Assembly (NCBI RefSeq): GCF_036898095.1
Contig: NC_090744.1
Location: 99,638,240 to 99,702,239, forward strand
Origin: Palaemon carinicauda
Taxonomy: Eukaryota; Arthropoda; Malacostraca; Decapoda; Palaemonidae
Direction: 5' to 3'
DNA length: 64,000 bases
The notes under the pieces were generated by a model. It saw only the letters and a program-made list of their open reading frames with translations. It searched no databases and was not told where the DNA came from. Positions 31,531 to 43,300 of the stretch are shown piece by piece (the first letter of the stretch is position 1; every line of letters starts with the position of its first letter). The translations under genes and the position numbers were made by a program.

Positions 31531-33139
31531 ATTGCATGAAAAATAATTCATTGTGGAAATTTTTTTATTGTTTGTGCTAGTAGAATTAGGCCTAATTTAT
31601 ACAAAGGCTTTTATTTAAATACTGTTATTATTTTTAAGTTCATTTCTTCTATTAGTATACAAACCGTGTCCTTTGAAATACACAATTTTCTTCAGCATAA
31701 GCTAGAATGGGTGTTGAAATCATTAAAAAGATAGTTAATGACAAGGGGTGAGCGCTATCCAGTAACCCATCCCACTGTCCTGTTAAAGACTTTTTTCACT
31801 TTTGTCTTTGGCCACAAGTATTGTCGTACACTTTTGTGTCCTATCTAAGGCTTTTTGATAATTTTTTCATACTTCTCAGTTTGAACGGTTGATAATGGGT
31901 TTGTGTTAATAATGGAGCGAATAAGGAATGTGAGTGTAGGTTAGACGCTGCATCAGTTTATGGCTAAACCATCACTAGATTCAATCCCTCTACAACTGAG
32001 GGCAGGATGTTTTACAGCTATCCCCTTTTTACAAAATGTAGATCATGTCTTCCCATTAATGCGGCCATATTTATTGAGGAGTGGGAAGGCCAAGTCTTCT
32101 CTAGCATCATTATTGGCAATACCCATTACAATGCCAAAGAGACAGTTTAGCACTTTGTGCTCCTCATTGAGTTTGCCGTTTGCTGAAGCTTCTGGCTATA
32201 CACCTCTTGCTTAGTCCCTTGGAGTATGCTTCAGGGGCAATGAAAACTCCGATCTACATCAGAGAGTTTTTTCAAGATTGGTAGAGTGCGAGGTGATCGC
32301 CATACTTCAACATGCGATGGAAACTCATACTTGGAGACTGCTGTGTGACTGAGCCACTAGGTTGTGAGAGGCGAGTGAATGCATCCAAACTTTATTAAGC
32401 AGACATCGAGCTTAAAATCTAGGAGCGAGCAAGAACGTCACAAAAATTCAAACAAAATTAAACATGAGGTATCAGGCTTATACAGGTTGGTTTGTTAACA
32501 GTACAGGGAAGATCTAGTGATAAGATACAAAAGAAAAACCGTTACGGTGTACAAGCATGTATGAAACACGTGCGGTACACTGCCGGTGACAAGTGTCCTT
32601 TGGAATTCTTTAGGTCTTGCAGGTAGGCCCTCAATGTCTTTTTACTTTAGTGTTGCAGGTATTTCTTCAATGTCTTTTTGAGAGAGTGGGTAGCTAAGGC
32701 TACAGTACTTCACCCCTGTTGGCCCCAGTGGTAGTGAACCCAGTACTAACACAAGTGATTCAGAGGTGATCCCAGTGCCAGCAGTATCAGTGACCCAAGT
32801 GGTGATCTATGCAATGCGTCCTAAGGCAAGAAGGCAGCTAAGTAGGCTCCCAAAAAAAAAGCTTCTACCTCAGTGCAAGGGAAAGTTCCGAAACCAGAAG
32901 GGTATACGTAGCTTTCGGGCCCGGTAAACTTGTGCTTGTCGTTAGAGGGCCTGTCCCATGAGGTTAGCTTTAGAACCATTCCCCTGTGCACTTGTATTTG
33001 TGACCCCGGGCACCATAGCTCCCACACTCCCTTTACCAATGACTTCAGCCCCGTGTGTGTGTGTGTGTTAAGGATGCTAACGAGAGTGCCTACCGTTTCC
33101 ACTGTGACAGTGATTCCAGTGTTGTGGTTCCTGTTGGCA
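31531..33139. other. Intron segment with possible decayed DIRS leader or Gag
   Basis: 31960-32215 is open for 84 codons (PKRQFSTLCSSLSLPFAEAS in part) and sits upstream of a DIRS remnant in the same direction, so a Gag origin is possible but unsupported by any clear motif. 32360-32600 looks unlike its flanks and could be a separate insertion. A short (GT)n lies at 33050-33068. Confidence 0.3.
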
Positions 33140-34400
33140 GCCATTCCACCCTTCTGCCTGATACGTTGAGTAATCAATAGACTGTTGACAATATCAAATA
33201 TTAGGATGACCCTGGTGGCTCCCAAGTGGCCACATGCTGAATTGCCACCGGACCTGCTGATGCTCCTCGTCAAGATACTGAGAGAACTACCCCAATGGCC
33301 CAACCTACTTTGTCAGCCTCATCTGCAGAGGTACCATAACTCGGTGGGATCCCTGTAACTTAAGGGTGACGATTATCCAGCATCTCTGAGAGAAAGGGTT
33401 TTTGCGAGGCAATGCCCAGTAGAAGTCTGGATAACTGCAAGATCCTTAGTAGCTATCTACTTGGGGACTTGGGCTATCTGCTGTTATTGTTGTTGTAGAT
33501 GGGATACTTCTCCGATTGAAGCCTCTCTGCAATTGATAGCTTATTTCCTTGTACACTTCTGTCAAGAGAAGCTTCTCTTAGGCTCCGCTGTGAAAGGCTA
33601 TCTCTATCCTTGAGTCACGTCTTCAGACTGAAGGGCTTAGACTTTTTCCCCTTATTGGGATTTGTATATACTCATGAGGAGCTTCGAGCAGTCTTGTAAT
33701 CCTAGAGAAATCATACACCCAGAGTGGGACGCCACGGGAGTTCTCAGCTCTCTCAAGCGGTCTCTGTATGAACCCTTATGGAGAGCATCTGACAGGGATC
33801 GAACCCTTCAGACTGCTTTCCTGACTGCCTTGGTCCCAGCAAAGAGAGTAGGCGAACTATACGGCATCTCGTATGTCATGAGTCATTTGGAGGGAGGGAA
33901 GGTCTTCTTTACGTTTGTCCTAGAGTTCATGGTCCAGACTCAGAACCCAGGTGTTCCTGGTCTTAGGTTCGAGTCCTTCCAAGATGTGAGTAACGATTGG
34001 GATGACTTGCTTCTCTGTTCTGTGATGGCGCTATAATGCTACCTGAAGAGAACCCAGTGTTTCAGACCAGTACATCAGAGGCTACTTCTCAGCTACGGTA
34101 GGATGAAGAAAGGGATACTTTAAGAACACAATTTGGTTCTTGCTTCTTGAGACCATCAGACGCACTCATCCCTCTTCCAGAGAGATTGCCGATGGACCGT
34201 CTAGAGCATAAGCTCACGATGACGGGTATCAGCTCCACCCTAGGCCTCAGGAAGAATCTTTCTGTGGCACGAGTTCTAAATACAGGAGTCTGGAAATACA
34301 AGACAATCTTCACTGCTGACAATCTTTGGAAATATATCCACAGGTCCTTGTATATGTTCACCCTAGGACTTATGGTGGATGCTCAACGGATTGTATAGCA
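33140..34400 (+). pseudogene. Third DIRS remnant: Dam-like end and tyrosine recombinase
   Basis: It starts with IPPFCLIR, then MTLVAPKWPHAELPPDLLML, equivalent to YAFPPFCLMR and APLWHHAEWFPDLLQLL of element 1. The YR follows: EWDATGVLSSLKRSLYEPLW, TALVPAKRVGELYGISYVMS with the first Arg, and FVLEFMVQTQNPGVPGLRFE. The C-terminal part (34147-34398) has EHKLTMTGISSTLGLRKNLS where HxxR has become HxxT, and IFTADNLWKYIHRSL where the catalytic Tyr is replaced by Asn. It resembles element 1 more closely than the second DIRS. RT and RNase H are missing. Confidence 0.78.
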
Positions 34401-34599
34401 ATTCTGGTTTCCTAACAGGACAAGAAGTATCTCGTCTAAGATGGAGGTCGCGATGTCAGTCTAGAATGAGAGGTCGCAAATATCTGGCTGTTTTTACTCA
34501 TCTTTCTTCCCCTCTCTCGGGTTGCAGTAATTGTTCAGTTATTTGCTGGATCTGTCAGTAGATGCTGGTAAACCACTCACCCGAGTGGCATTTCTTAAC

Positions 34600-35150
34600 A
34601 GCTTAATTCGTATTGAAGTATCCCTTGTCCTTCCATATGAGGGTGGAGATGGAGGAAATGTAGGCAAATCCATTTCTTATTCATGTTCAGATTTTTCATA
34701 ATTCGGATCATCCTTTACATTTAGATATTCCTGGACAGTTCTATCCTGTTTGTAATACTAGGCATGCAGTTAATTCTAATAGTCAGGCCTTTTCCATCAT
34801 AAGGCTCAATACTACACAGTATTCTAAAAGTTTTATTCCAGCTATGACCAAGTTGTGGAATGATCTTCCTAATCAGGTGGTTGGATCGGAACTTCAAAAG
34901 TTCAAACTTGCAGGATATGTTTTTATGTTGAACATGCTGACATAACACTTTTTATAGTTTATATATGAAATATATGTTTTGATGTTATTAATGGTTTGGA
35001 AATGTTTTATTTTAATTGTTTATTATTTCTCATATCATTTACTTGCTTATTTCCTTTCCTCACTGGGCTATTTTTTCCTGTTGGAGCCCTTGCATCTTGC
35101 TTTTCCAACTATTATTGTAGCCTAGTTATTATTATTAATAATGATAGTAA
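34600..35150 (+). mobile_element. LINE 3' end with shared dispersed tail
   Basis: A coding end at 34709-34945 is followed by about 200 bp of non-coding trailer. From about 34945 on, the trailer matches the tail of the dispersed SINE-like repeat (TTTTTATAGTTTATATATGA, TTTCCTTTCCTCACTGGGCT, CCAACTATTATTGTAGCC). It ends in TTATTATTATTAATAATGAT. The 5' limit is uncertain; most of the element is missing. Confidence 0.7.
34709..34945 (+). pseudogene. LINE ORF2 extreme C-terminus
   Basis: This is 79 codons to a TAA at 34943. The reading FSIIRLNTTQYSKSFIPAMT followed by KLWNDLPNQVVGSELQKFKL matches the conserved C-terminal block of many non-LTR retrotransposons (S-F-x-P-x-x-x-x-L-W-N-x-L-P). The frame is uninterrupted here, but the upstream sequence soon meets stops. 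Confidence 0.7.
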
Positions 35151-35399
35151 TTCAAACAACATGTCCTCACTGATATAGACTTTTCCGTGATCGTCAACCA
35201 GCTTTTGATAGGGACCAGCTTTTGATAGGGACCTAGCCTAACACCTACGTCATGTTCATGCTCAGGTTGTTAGGAGGTTGACAGGAATCATGACTGTCAC
35301 TCCTCTTCAGGATCAAAGTACATTGACATTTCCCAGGTTTGTTAACGAGCCAGTTTTGGTTATAAAGTCTTCCACCCTTCAAAGACAGTCTCCTATTAA

Positions 35400-35698
35400 C
35401 CCTTTTACCCCCAAAGGACGTACTGGTACGTTTCACAAAAGCCATCCCTTTACCCCCATGGACGTACCGGTACGTCCTTGCAAAAAAATGCTATAAAAAT
35501 TTTTTTTTTCATATTTTTGATAATTCTTTGAAGAAATTCAGGCATTTTCCAAGAGAATGAGACCAACCTGATCTCTCTATGACAAAAATTAAGGCTGTTA
35601 GAGCAATTTAAAAAAATATACTGCAAAATGTGCTGGGAAAAAAATAACCCCCTGGGGGTTATGGGTTGGAAATTTCCAAATATCCTGGGGGTTAAAGG
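35400..35698. mobile_element. piggyBac-type MITE flanked by TTAA
   Basis: TTAA at 35396-35399 and 35699-35702 flank a 299-bp segment. Its ends are CCCTTTTACCCCCA and TGGGGGTTAAAGGG, 14-bp terminal inverted repeats with one mismatch. TTAA target duplication and CCC ends are typical of the piggyBac superfamily. A subterminal palindrome around GGACGTACCGGTACGTCC (35459-35476) is repeated imperfectly at 35417-35434. There is no transposase. Confidence 0.78.
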
Positions 35699-35702
35699 GT
35701 TA

Positions 35703-36709
35703 AAGGACAATTGTTTCTGAAAGTTTAGGAAAAATCGCACATTTTAAAAAGTAATCTTTTGTTTTTTATGGCTATACAAACCCAAGTCCTTCAAGATGAA
35801 TTCTCCATCCCAACCACCCTTCAAGTCCTAGGTCAAGGTCAAAGTGAGAGTTGCTCAACCTGTCAGACAACTGTTTACCTCGTTAACAGTTTATATCGCC
35901 ATTCAAGCTTCACTGAGGTCATACTCCTATTAAAGGATGATGGTTTTTTGTAGTTTGGGGAAATAAGAATTAGTTTAAAATATTTGTGATTTTTATAAAT
36001 GCTATTGGTTGCTTTAGCTTAAGTCTAAAGAAAATCTTTGATCTTGTAGCTCTTCATTGTGGAAAGTAAGGTAAGTGTTTTTTTATGATTTATAATAGAT
36101 TAGTTATTAAAGTCATTGTTTTGTTGGAAAAGTAATGTTTATTTTATAGTACAGTACTGTATATGAAACAAATTCATAGTACATGGCATAAACTTTGTCC
36201 TTACTCATATCCTTTCCTCGTGGTTTTCTGGGCTTGGCTTATAGTCACTGTCCTGCACTATCCACCAGGTCTTTCACTTTGTAATGATTTCTCTTATACC
36301 CATTTCATCACATATACAGATTTATCTGTATTTCCTTGCTATTGAATCCAGATTTCTTAATTTATTATACTGTACTCTCCACATTGTAATCTCATCATTT
36401 TGAGATTGCACCTTTCCAATATTATATATGTTTCTTTGTTAATGCTCATATACTTGCTTTATATAGAGGCACAGGTCTTTCATATGCATAATGGATTTTT
36501 ACCCTGTTAGCAAATAAACTATCATGATACATGCAAGAAGATAAGAAATATTGTATCTCTAAGTATTCTACCGTCAGTAAAGTTGTTCCATAAGTTTATT
36601 AAAAAAAAAAAAACTACTGCAAACCCACCCCTTGAGGGTGATGTGTAGATTCTGCTGCCTCCTAAGTATAAGATGAATTTCTTCAATGGATCTAGGAAAA
36701 CTATCTTTG
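35703..36709. other. ERLEC1 intron, no element recognised
   Basis: AT-rich. The segment at 35765-35960 is more GC-balanced and may be an old repeat, but no copy was found elsewhere in the window. Confidence 0.4.
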
Positions 36710-36834
36710 AGTCCCTTGTTAGGCTGGGAGGAACGTAGAGAGTAGAGGTCCCCTTTTTGTTTTTGTTTCTTTGTTGATGTCGGCTACCCCCCAAAATTGG
36801 GGGAGGTGCCATGGTATATGTATGTATGTATGTA
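36710..36834 (+). repeat. LINE 3' end fragment with (TATG)n tail
   Basis: TTGAGTCCCTTGTTAGGCTG, GGAACGTAGAGAG, AGAGGTCCCC and AAAATTGGGGGAGGTGCC match in order the reverse complement of the 3' trailer of the LINE at 21786-22746. Both end in TATGTATGTATGTAT. Confidence 0.8.
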
Positions 36835-38701
36835 TCTTTGCCAGGAGCCCCTCCTCAGGGTCAGTATCCTCAAATCGGATACTGCTTCAATGGATTTAGG
36901 CTTCTTGTTTTTAGACTGATTATGGATGACATTCTGTATGAGAAACGCAATCTTTACACATCAGCTATCTGTAATTTAAGGAAGCCCTTTTGAATTTGAC
37001 AACCTTCCAATATAAAATGAGGGTTTACCTGGTTACTAACATGGCTAACACAATTTGTTGACTGTTACATAATTGTGGAACCATGTAAAAACTCTCATCC
37101 CTGTCCAGCTCTGTAGATTCTACTTTTGACCAAAGTCAGTGAAATTTTGATCATTTCCTTCTCTTGTCAGAATTTACTGAGTCGGGAATTTTGTTACCTA
37201 AATTCAGTGATGTCACAATACTGTTCGGTCCATTATTCATTGGAATCTTTTCAACCATTGTCAGAGCATCTACATTACCAACACTGTCGGGTGCCTTGGT
37301 CTCTTCCTCGTTTTTAATAGATGAATGAATGACTCCATCAAGTATTATTGGTCATGGTATGCATGCAAGTTATGCTTAAACATGCCTCTCCTCTCCTCAT
37401 CTCTCATTACTGACATCATAACCTATCTTACCTATTAGTCTCTGGAGGCAAAGGTTCTCTGAACTTAGTAATTATTTTGGAATGACACTTTTTATTTTTT
37501 TGTGTAGTGTTTATACCATAATTTTCCATTTTGGAGCTTCAAAGAAAGCACAGTGGAAGAGATCATAAGGGTTCCTAGATTTTATTTTTCCATGTACAGT
37601 ATTTACTGAATTTATGTTTAAGCCACATGTAGAGGAGGATCAAGTTTGTTAAATAGGGGATCTAAGAAATAAGGTAAACAGAAGGATTTTCTTTTGTAGT
37701 ACCTACTGTATAATTCAGTGTGAATGATAAAATACAAAGAAAAAGATACTCGGCCTCCAGTGCTTTGGGACAATAGAAAAAGTCCCCATAGGATCAGAAA
37801 AATTCAGAGTACAGGATAAGCAATGGCATACAGGTTCTCAGAACCGAACTAAGGTAAACCTTGACAAACAAATCTGTATTCTACATAGCCACCCTATGTA
37901 TGCACTGGAAGTAGTGAAGAAAGTTGGCTTACTCAGCACGTTCTCCACATCTGTACATTTGCAGTCATCAGGCTTTTGGCCCTTATAGTAAGGTATTTCA
38001 TGATATATACCACCACTGGACTAGGGTCAAATAAAATGCTAGAAAAGCACCTAGCTACCTAAACCACGAAATAGCAGAAGAGGCTGAGATGTGTAAATAA
38101 GTTTATTAATAAAGATGATTAAGGGTAGGGGGATTCATAAGCTTACATGACCCTTTTCATCTGGGGGCGGCACTCTCTCTGTCCGAAAAAATATTTTGGC
38201 TTTGAATCCAAGCAGTTATAATAATACATATATTCAAAATCATGGTAGAACCATCAGAGGGGAGAAGAAGTCTTGAAAATGGAAAGTTGACAGAGGACCA
38301 ATTTTTGTCTGGTTATGCTAACTTCAGGGCTGGAAATCCTACTTCATCCTCAATGCCCAGTTCTTCAGTCCCTTACTGCATCAAAATGTTGGGCTATGTA
38401 GGGTTGATATGAATGTAAAACAGGTGTGTGATGACTTATCCTTCATCAAGTATAACACTTTTTATTCCCTGTTTAATGTTTCCTTCACTGAACTTCCATA
38501 AAGAGTTAGTATTGATAATAGGTAATTTCAATGTGCATTGCACTTCTTGCAAGTAATCCTTTGGAAAATTTAGATTATTTTGTATCAAGGTACAGTAATG
38601 CAAGTTATACATAGTTTAAACAAGGACATTTATTTTCATTATCACTTAAGTTAGAATCGTCTTGTTTTGATACATATGTTACTGGATTTTAATTATTTCA
38701 G
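36835..38701. other. ERLEC1 intron, no firm element
   Basis: AT-rich. About 38512-38550 reads ELVLIIGNFNVHC in one frame, recalling the GDFN motif of LINE endonucleases, but the flanks do not support it. The acceptor for the next exon (TTTTAATTATTTCAG) ends at 38701. Confidence 0.35.
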
Positions 38702-38846
38702 CCCAAGCTCAGTGACCATCTACCTTCTAGAGCCTGAAACATGTGAATACACTTTAGGTGTTGAGACATCAATTGTTTGCCCCCTTCTGCAGCATGCGGA
38801 TGATTTTGGCCTCTTTACTTTGGCAGAAGAAGCAGATGAGTACCCA
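38702..38846 (+). CDS. ERLEC1: ERLEC1 exon (MRH domain 2, Glu and Tyr motif)
   Basis: The exon completes the split Ser codon from 20992 and ends in phase 0 before GTAAGC. The reading VTIYLLEPETCEYTLGVETS matches human ERLEC1 [20 protein letters not shown]. It supplies the Glu and Tyr that, with the Gln and Arg of earlier exons, complete the MRH mannose-binding set, plus the fifth and sixth cysteines (TCEY, VCPLL). The end (ADDFGLFTLAEEADEYP) runs past where human ERLEC1 finishes (ADENGLLSLPN). Confidence 0.93.
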
Positions 38847-39153
38847 GTAAGCTTTTCATTCTTTCAGAAGGTGTTTGGAGCTCTCAAGTTTCCCCTTATG
38901 TTATGCTTTTACATTTCCCTTGTATTTTTTTTTCAGGTTAGTATTTATGGATATTATCGTCTTAGGTTTAAAGGTCAGAGGCAAAGGACAGGTCATTATA
39001 CAGTATTTATCCCACAATGTTGTAGAGACTGACCTTATATACATATGATCAGTGCTTAAGCCCCTCTTTCTGCCCAAACTAGGATTAGAAAGTATCAGGA
39101 AATTGTTGCAGAAGGCTCTTCAGGTATTCCAATATTTCCCCTCCCCATCTCAG

Positions 39154-39234
39154 GCACATGATGATGATAAGATTTTTGACACTAATGAAAAATATCAGGC
39201 TATGAATGGGACTCAAATTCCTTACCCAAATAAT
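39154..39234 (+). CDS. ERLEC1: ERLEC1 exon (C-terminal tail)
   Basis: 27 codons, phase 0 on both sides, preceded by the pyrimidine-rich acceptor CCCCTCCCCATCTCAG and followed by GTAAGT. It reads AHDDDKIFDTNEKYQAMNGT and then QIPYPNN. No similarity to human ERLEC1. The call depends on splice signals, frame continuity and position. Confidence 0.75.
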
Positions 39235-40195
39235 GTAAGTTAGATATGTTGAATTTAGGCTGCCAAAACTTTTAGGTCTTTAGATATTTAATTTCCAGTG
39301 TTTGAAATACAATGCTGTACTTGAAGTATGAGATAGCACAGCATAAGAAATTTCAATATATCTATATATAGATAACATGCAATATAGTAAATAGATACAG
39401 TGCATACAAAGTGCAGTTGCATAATTTACCTGATAAATTTTGTAGACATATACAAATATTCATCTTTCATCATCATGCTATATAATGTTATATATGTTTG
39501 GTATTCCTTTAAGTTGAATAAAATGAAAATGTATCCTTGATGAGAGTATTTTTCAAAACTACTCACCTTGTTAATGTCTTTATTAACCCATGTTTCTTAA
39601 AAGGTTGTTTAGCACTAGTGGATGCAAGGATATTTCACCACTGCTCCAAACGTTATGTAAGGAAGGTCAGAAGAATAGGTAGAAGGAAATTTTTCGAATA
39701 ATAACTTATGAATACTGCATAGAGGTTGTTGAAGCTTAACCTTGATTCAAAAGCTGTTTGGGACTTGAATGTGTTTTGCACCCCACAATTAAGGCTAATA
39801 GGGCAAAGTCAAGGTGTGTTTTTATTCATAGTTGATATTTTTCTTTTCACAATGTGCTAAATGACATTAACAAGGTTAATTCTTAAGAAATTATAAATGA
39901 TTATACAGTAGTATGTTTTTAAAGTTAATTTCTTTTATCATATTACGCATGCACTTCAGTAGGAGCAACAGTTATATTTTGATGATTCGAAGTTTTGTAA
40001 TGATTTTACTGTAGTTACTAATAAGTTCTGAATCGAGTTTTACAATCAGAATATAGTAGTTGTTATCAATAAGCTCTGAATTCATGTTTTGCATAATTCC
40101 TTTTAATCATTGGCCAAACTTTTATGAAATAATTTTTAGATATTTTGTTGGTGATATGCTGAGTAGAGGAAAATAATTATTTTCTGTAATTTCAG

Positions 40196-40345
40196 GGAAT
40201 TGCTAATATACAACAGATTGTTCATGAAGGTACAATAGAAGTGGAGGAAGATGATGTAGAAGATCTGGAAGAAATGGAGGTTGAAACAAATAGCAGTGAT
40301 GATAACCAGGGTGGGAAGGGAGATGTGAAGATGGAACAACCTTGA
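40196..40345 (+). CDS. ERLEC1: ERLEC1 terminal coding exon (acidic tail and stop)
   Basis: 50 codons including TGA at 40343-40345, after the acceptor TTTTCTGTAATTTCAG. It reads IEVEEDDVEDLEEMEVETNS, so it is strongly acidic, and ends in KMEQP. There is no KDEL-like retention signal, so ER retention would depend on the SEL1L complex, as known for this family. The acidic tail is longer than in human ERLEC1. Its function is unknown. Confidence 0.8.
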   Translation, partial: GIANIQQIVHEGTIEVEEDDVEDLEEMEVETNSSDDNQGGKGDVKMEQP

Positions 40346-43300
40346 AATACAAAGATAACTAGTTAATGTATAATGAAAGTGTATAAATGTAATTAGCACT
40401 CGCCTACTTCATAAAATAGACAAACTGTACTTTAATTATCGATCTATTCATCCCCTAAAATTGTGTCAAACACTATTGGTAGCATTGTTTTCTTTGTGTA
40501 TTACAGCAAGGGATGATACATTATAGATGCAATTCAAATGGAATGCCTAGTATAAAGAACGAGTTATGCTGCTAGATTGACTTGAAGAGGTAATGTACTA
40601 TAAGGTGTGTCATAGAGGTTGTGTAGCTCATAATGGATGGCAAAGCACTTTGAACAGCTCCTCACACTCTTCAACTCATAAGATCTCTCTTATCAAATGT
40701 TTAAGAGTAACTAGTTGGAAATTCTTCAGTCAAGGATTCATATTAGCAGTTAAATAATTTAATGTGTTGTACTATTTTTTTTTGTTTCTGTTGTTATTTA
40801 TATTTATGCTTTTTGTTTAAATTTTATACAAATTTTTTGTGCATTAATCATTGTCCTGGGAAGTTTTATACACTAGTAGGATGTAGAGTTTATTCTGAAA
40901 AAGTTTGAGTGCAGCAGAGTTGTTTTCATTATACAAATGTTTTAGTTCATTTATATTTTATAGTATGATTTTCTATAATTTTTATACATACGCTACCAAA
41001 AGAGTGGTATCGCAGGCTTTTCAAAATATTAGAAAAATTATTGTAGGTAATTTCTTTTTATTTCAAGGCATTCAATTACCAGTACTTTGCTAAAAATGTA
41101 GACACAAGTGTGTATTTGTAAGAATGTACATTGACCTTTTTCTTCCAGTTCAAATGCATTACTACACTATGGTTTCTTAAGGTGTGATTATTCACTATAA
41201 CTCCATAAATCATATGTCGCCTTATTTTCATGTAAATCAAACCCAGTTACACTAATCTGCTGTGTGAGGAAAGGGATGATGTGTAGTACCACGTGAGTGT
41301 CTGGACATGCTCAGTTGGGACCTATTCTCTTTCACGATACAACAGATTGAGGCAACCAGGACTCCCCTTAACGGGGAATAAGATGACAAACAATTTATGG
41401 CTGTATTAAAAAAAAAATGTTGTGCTTACAAACATTGTTTTTTAATAGGATTCTGCTCTTAAGCAGTATCTTGTGGTACATACTAATATTTTGCTGTCTT
41501 TTGTATTTATTATTTATTCTGTTCAAATTGTTGAATAGTTACTACTAAGTAACTATAAATTGTTTGCAAAAGGAAAAATTGAGTACAGGAAATATTACAT
41601 AAGTAATCCAGGTTTGTATCGGTAGAAGGTTATGGTATATGTTTTTGTTGATTTTTTTTTTCATATTAGACTGTGTTGATGAGAATACCAGTTTTTTAAG
41701 GCACTTAAGTAACTTAATTTGAATGTGGTGTTGGGTTGAACTATAATTGCAGGAAAAATAAATATTTAGGCAGTTTCATTAATACTGTATGACCAATATA
41801 ATCAGTAACTATTAAAGGTTTAGCAAAATGCTTTAAAATTGTTAAGAAAAGATTAGGTAAAAGGCATCCCAAACTTAGAAGTGAGAATAAAGTAAGACTG
41901 GAAATAGATATTAGTAGCAAAGTATAAACGTCAGGTATAGTTTACTTCTTTTATTTAGTGAGGAAAAGCAGAAACTGTGAAGGATTTCATTAATGAAAGT
42001 AGCTGCAGGTTGTTTACTTTGAAAAAACATTGAAATGAATTACCCTCATCTTTGTTGGTCTTCGAAACTATAAATGTATTAACTGCACAAGTGTTTGCTA
42101 TGTATCATTTATATCCTGTTATGGATAGAAGAAGTTCTTGTAATCTCTTCTTTGGTGTCACACTTGGCATTCATTCTATTTCCAGTTAAATCTAATTTGG
42201 CTGTATGGTGTTTGCTTTATTTCAGGGCATCAGACACAATGCTTTATAGACAGAGCTATAAGTTCATTATAGTCTCCATTCAGCTCTAGTTATTTTTCTT
42301 TCCATCATTTAATGTTTAGCTCAACAGTTTGGTTAAACAGATTTTTGTAACAAACTTCTGTAAGACTTGCCTTCAGTCTCATTTTCTCTTAACTGTCTAA
42401 CTCCTTTTGCTTGGTCCAATTTTTACCTCTCCAAAGAAACCCTTCATGCAAATCTTGTGAAAGCTAAGATATGTGACTCAGTGGTTATTTGTTGCTGCTA
42501 CTACTACTATTTGCTATTTGCAAATTATTAATGAGCTTAGCATTCAGATTAAACTACTACTACTACTACTACTAGTAGGAGTGGAAGGACTCCTCTTTAC
42601 TATTAGTTATATTTTTTGGCTATGAAAAGACATGATATTAATTAGAAAAAAAAATTGTTGCAAAAAAAAAAAAACTTTTATTATAGAATTACAAACCACT
42701 ACTCTATGATAAAATTCCCCTACGTTTCCCCCTCCCCCAGTAGGGCCACATTATGTTAAGGTGTCCTCTTTATCCCACCTCTCACTAACTGGGTGCAAAA
42801 GCACCAACTTGAGTGCAAAGGGACATACTGAACAAGGGGTCGAGAGATGGTCTCTCACCCTCTATGTGAATACAGTAGAAGGATCTTTTTGTTAAATGCA
42901 TTTGTCCTTTTCAAACCTTAAGTGTAAAGCTAAGTAAGGTTGTGGTTTGTATTTATGAAATAGAATTTTCGAAAAGTTTATTCCTTGTTACTTATTTGCT
43001 ATAGTTGTGGCTGTTGTTATAATAAGTTTCATTTTGGGATGTATGTTTACTTACATTTCATTTAATGTAAAAATGCAGTTTTTACCTTCTTCGTTAGACT
43101 AGGAAGAATATACCTTTCAAAGTCTTCGTCTATATTGTACACAGGCTTTAGCACGTTATTTACAATTAACTATTGATTTTTAGGCTCCAAATTTATCAAG
43201 TTTTGTGCTGTTTAAAATTTAATGCAGCAGGTATATGAGACTCATATGAACTTCATGTAGTTATTTCTATGAACATTCCGTGAGGTTCGTATTGCTTCCT

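Noticed and set aside
31960..32214. 84-codon frame as a Gag fragment
   Set aside because: Position suits a DIRS Gag but no diagnostic residues were found; left as a note only.
38512..38550. LINE endonuclease GDFN-like motif
   Set aside because: A single motif (IIGNFNVH) without supporting flanking similarity.
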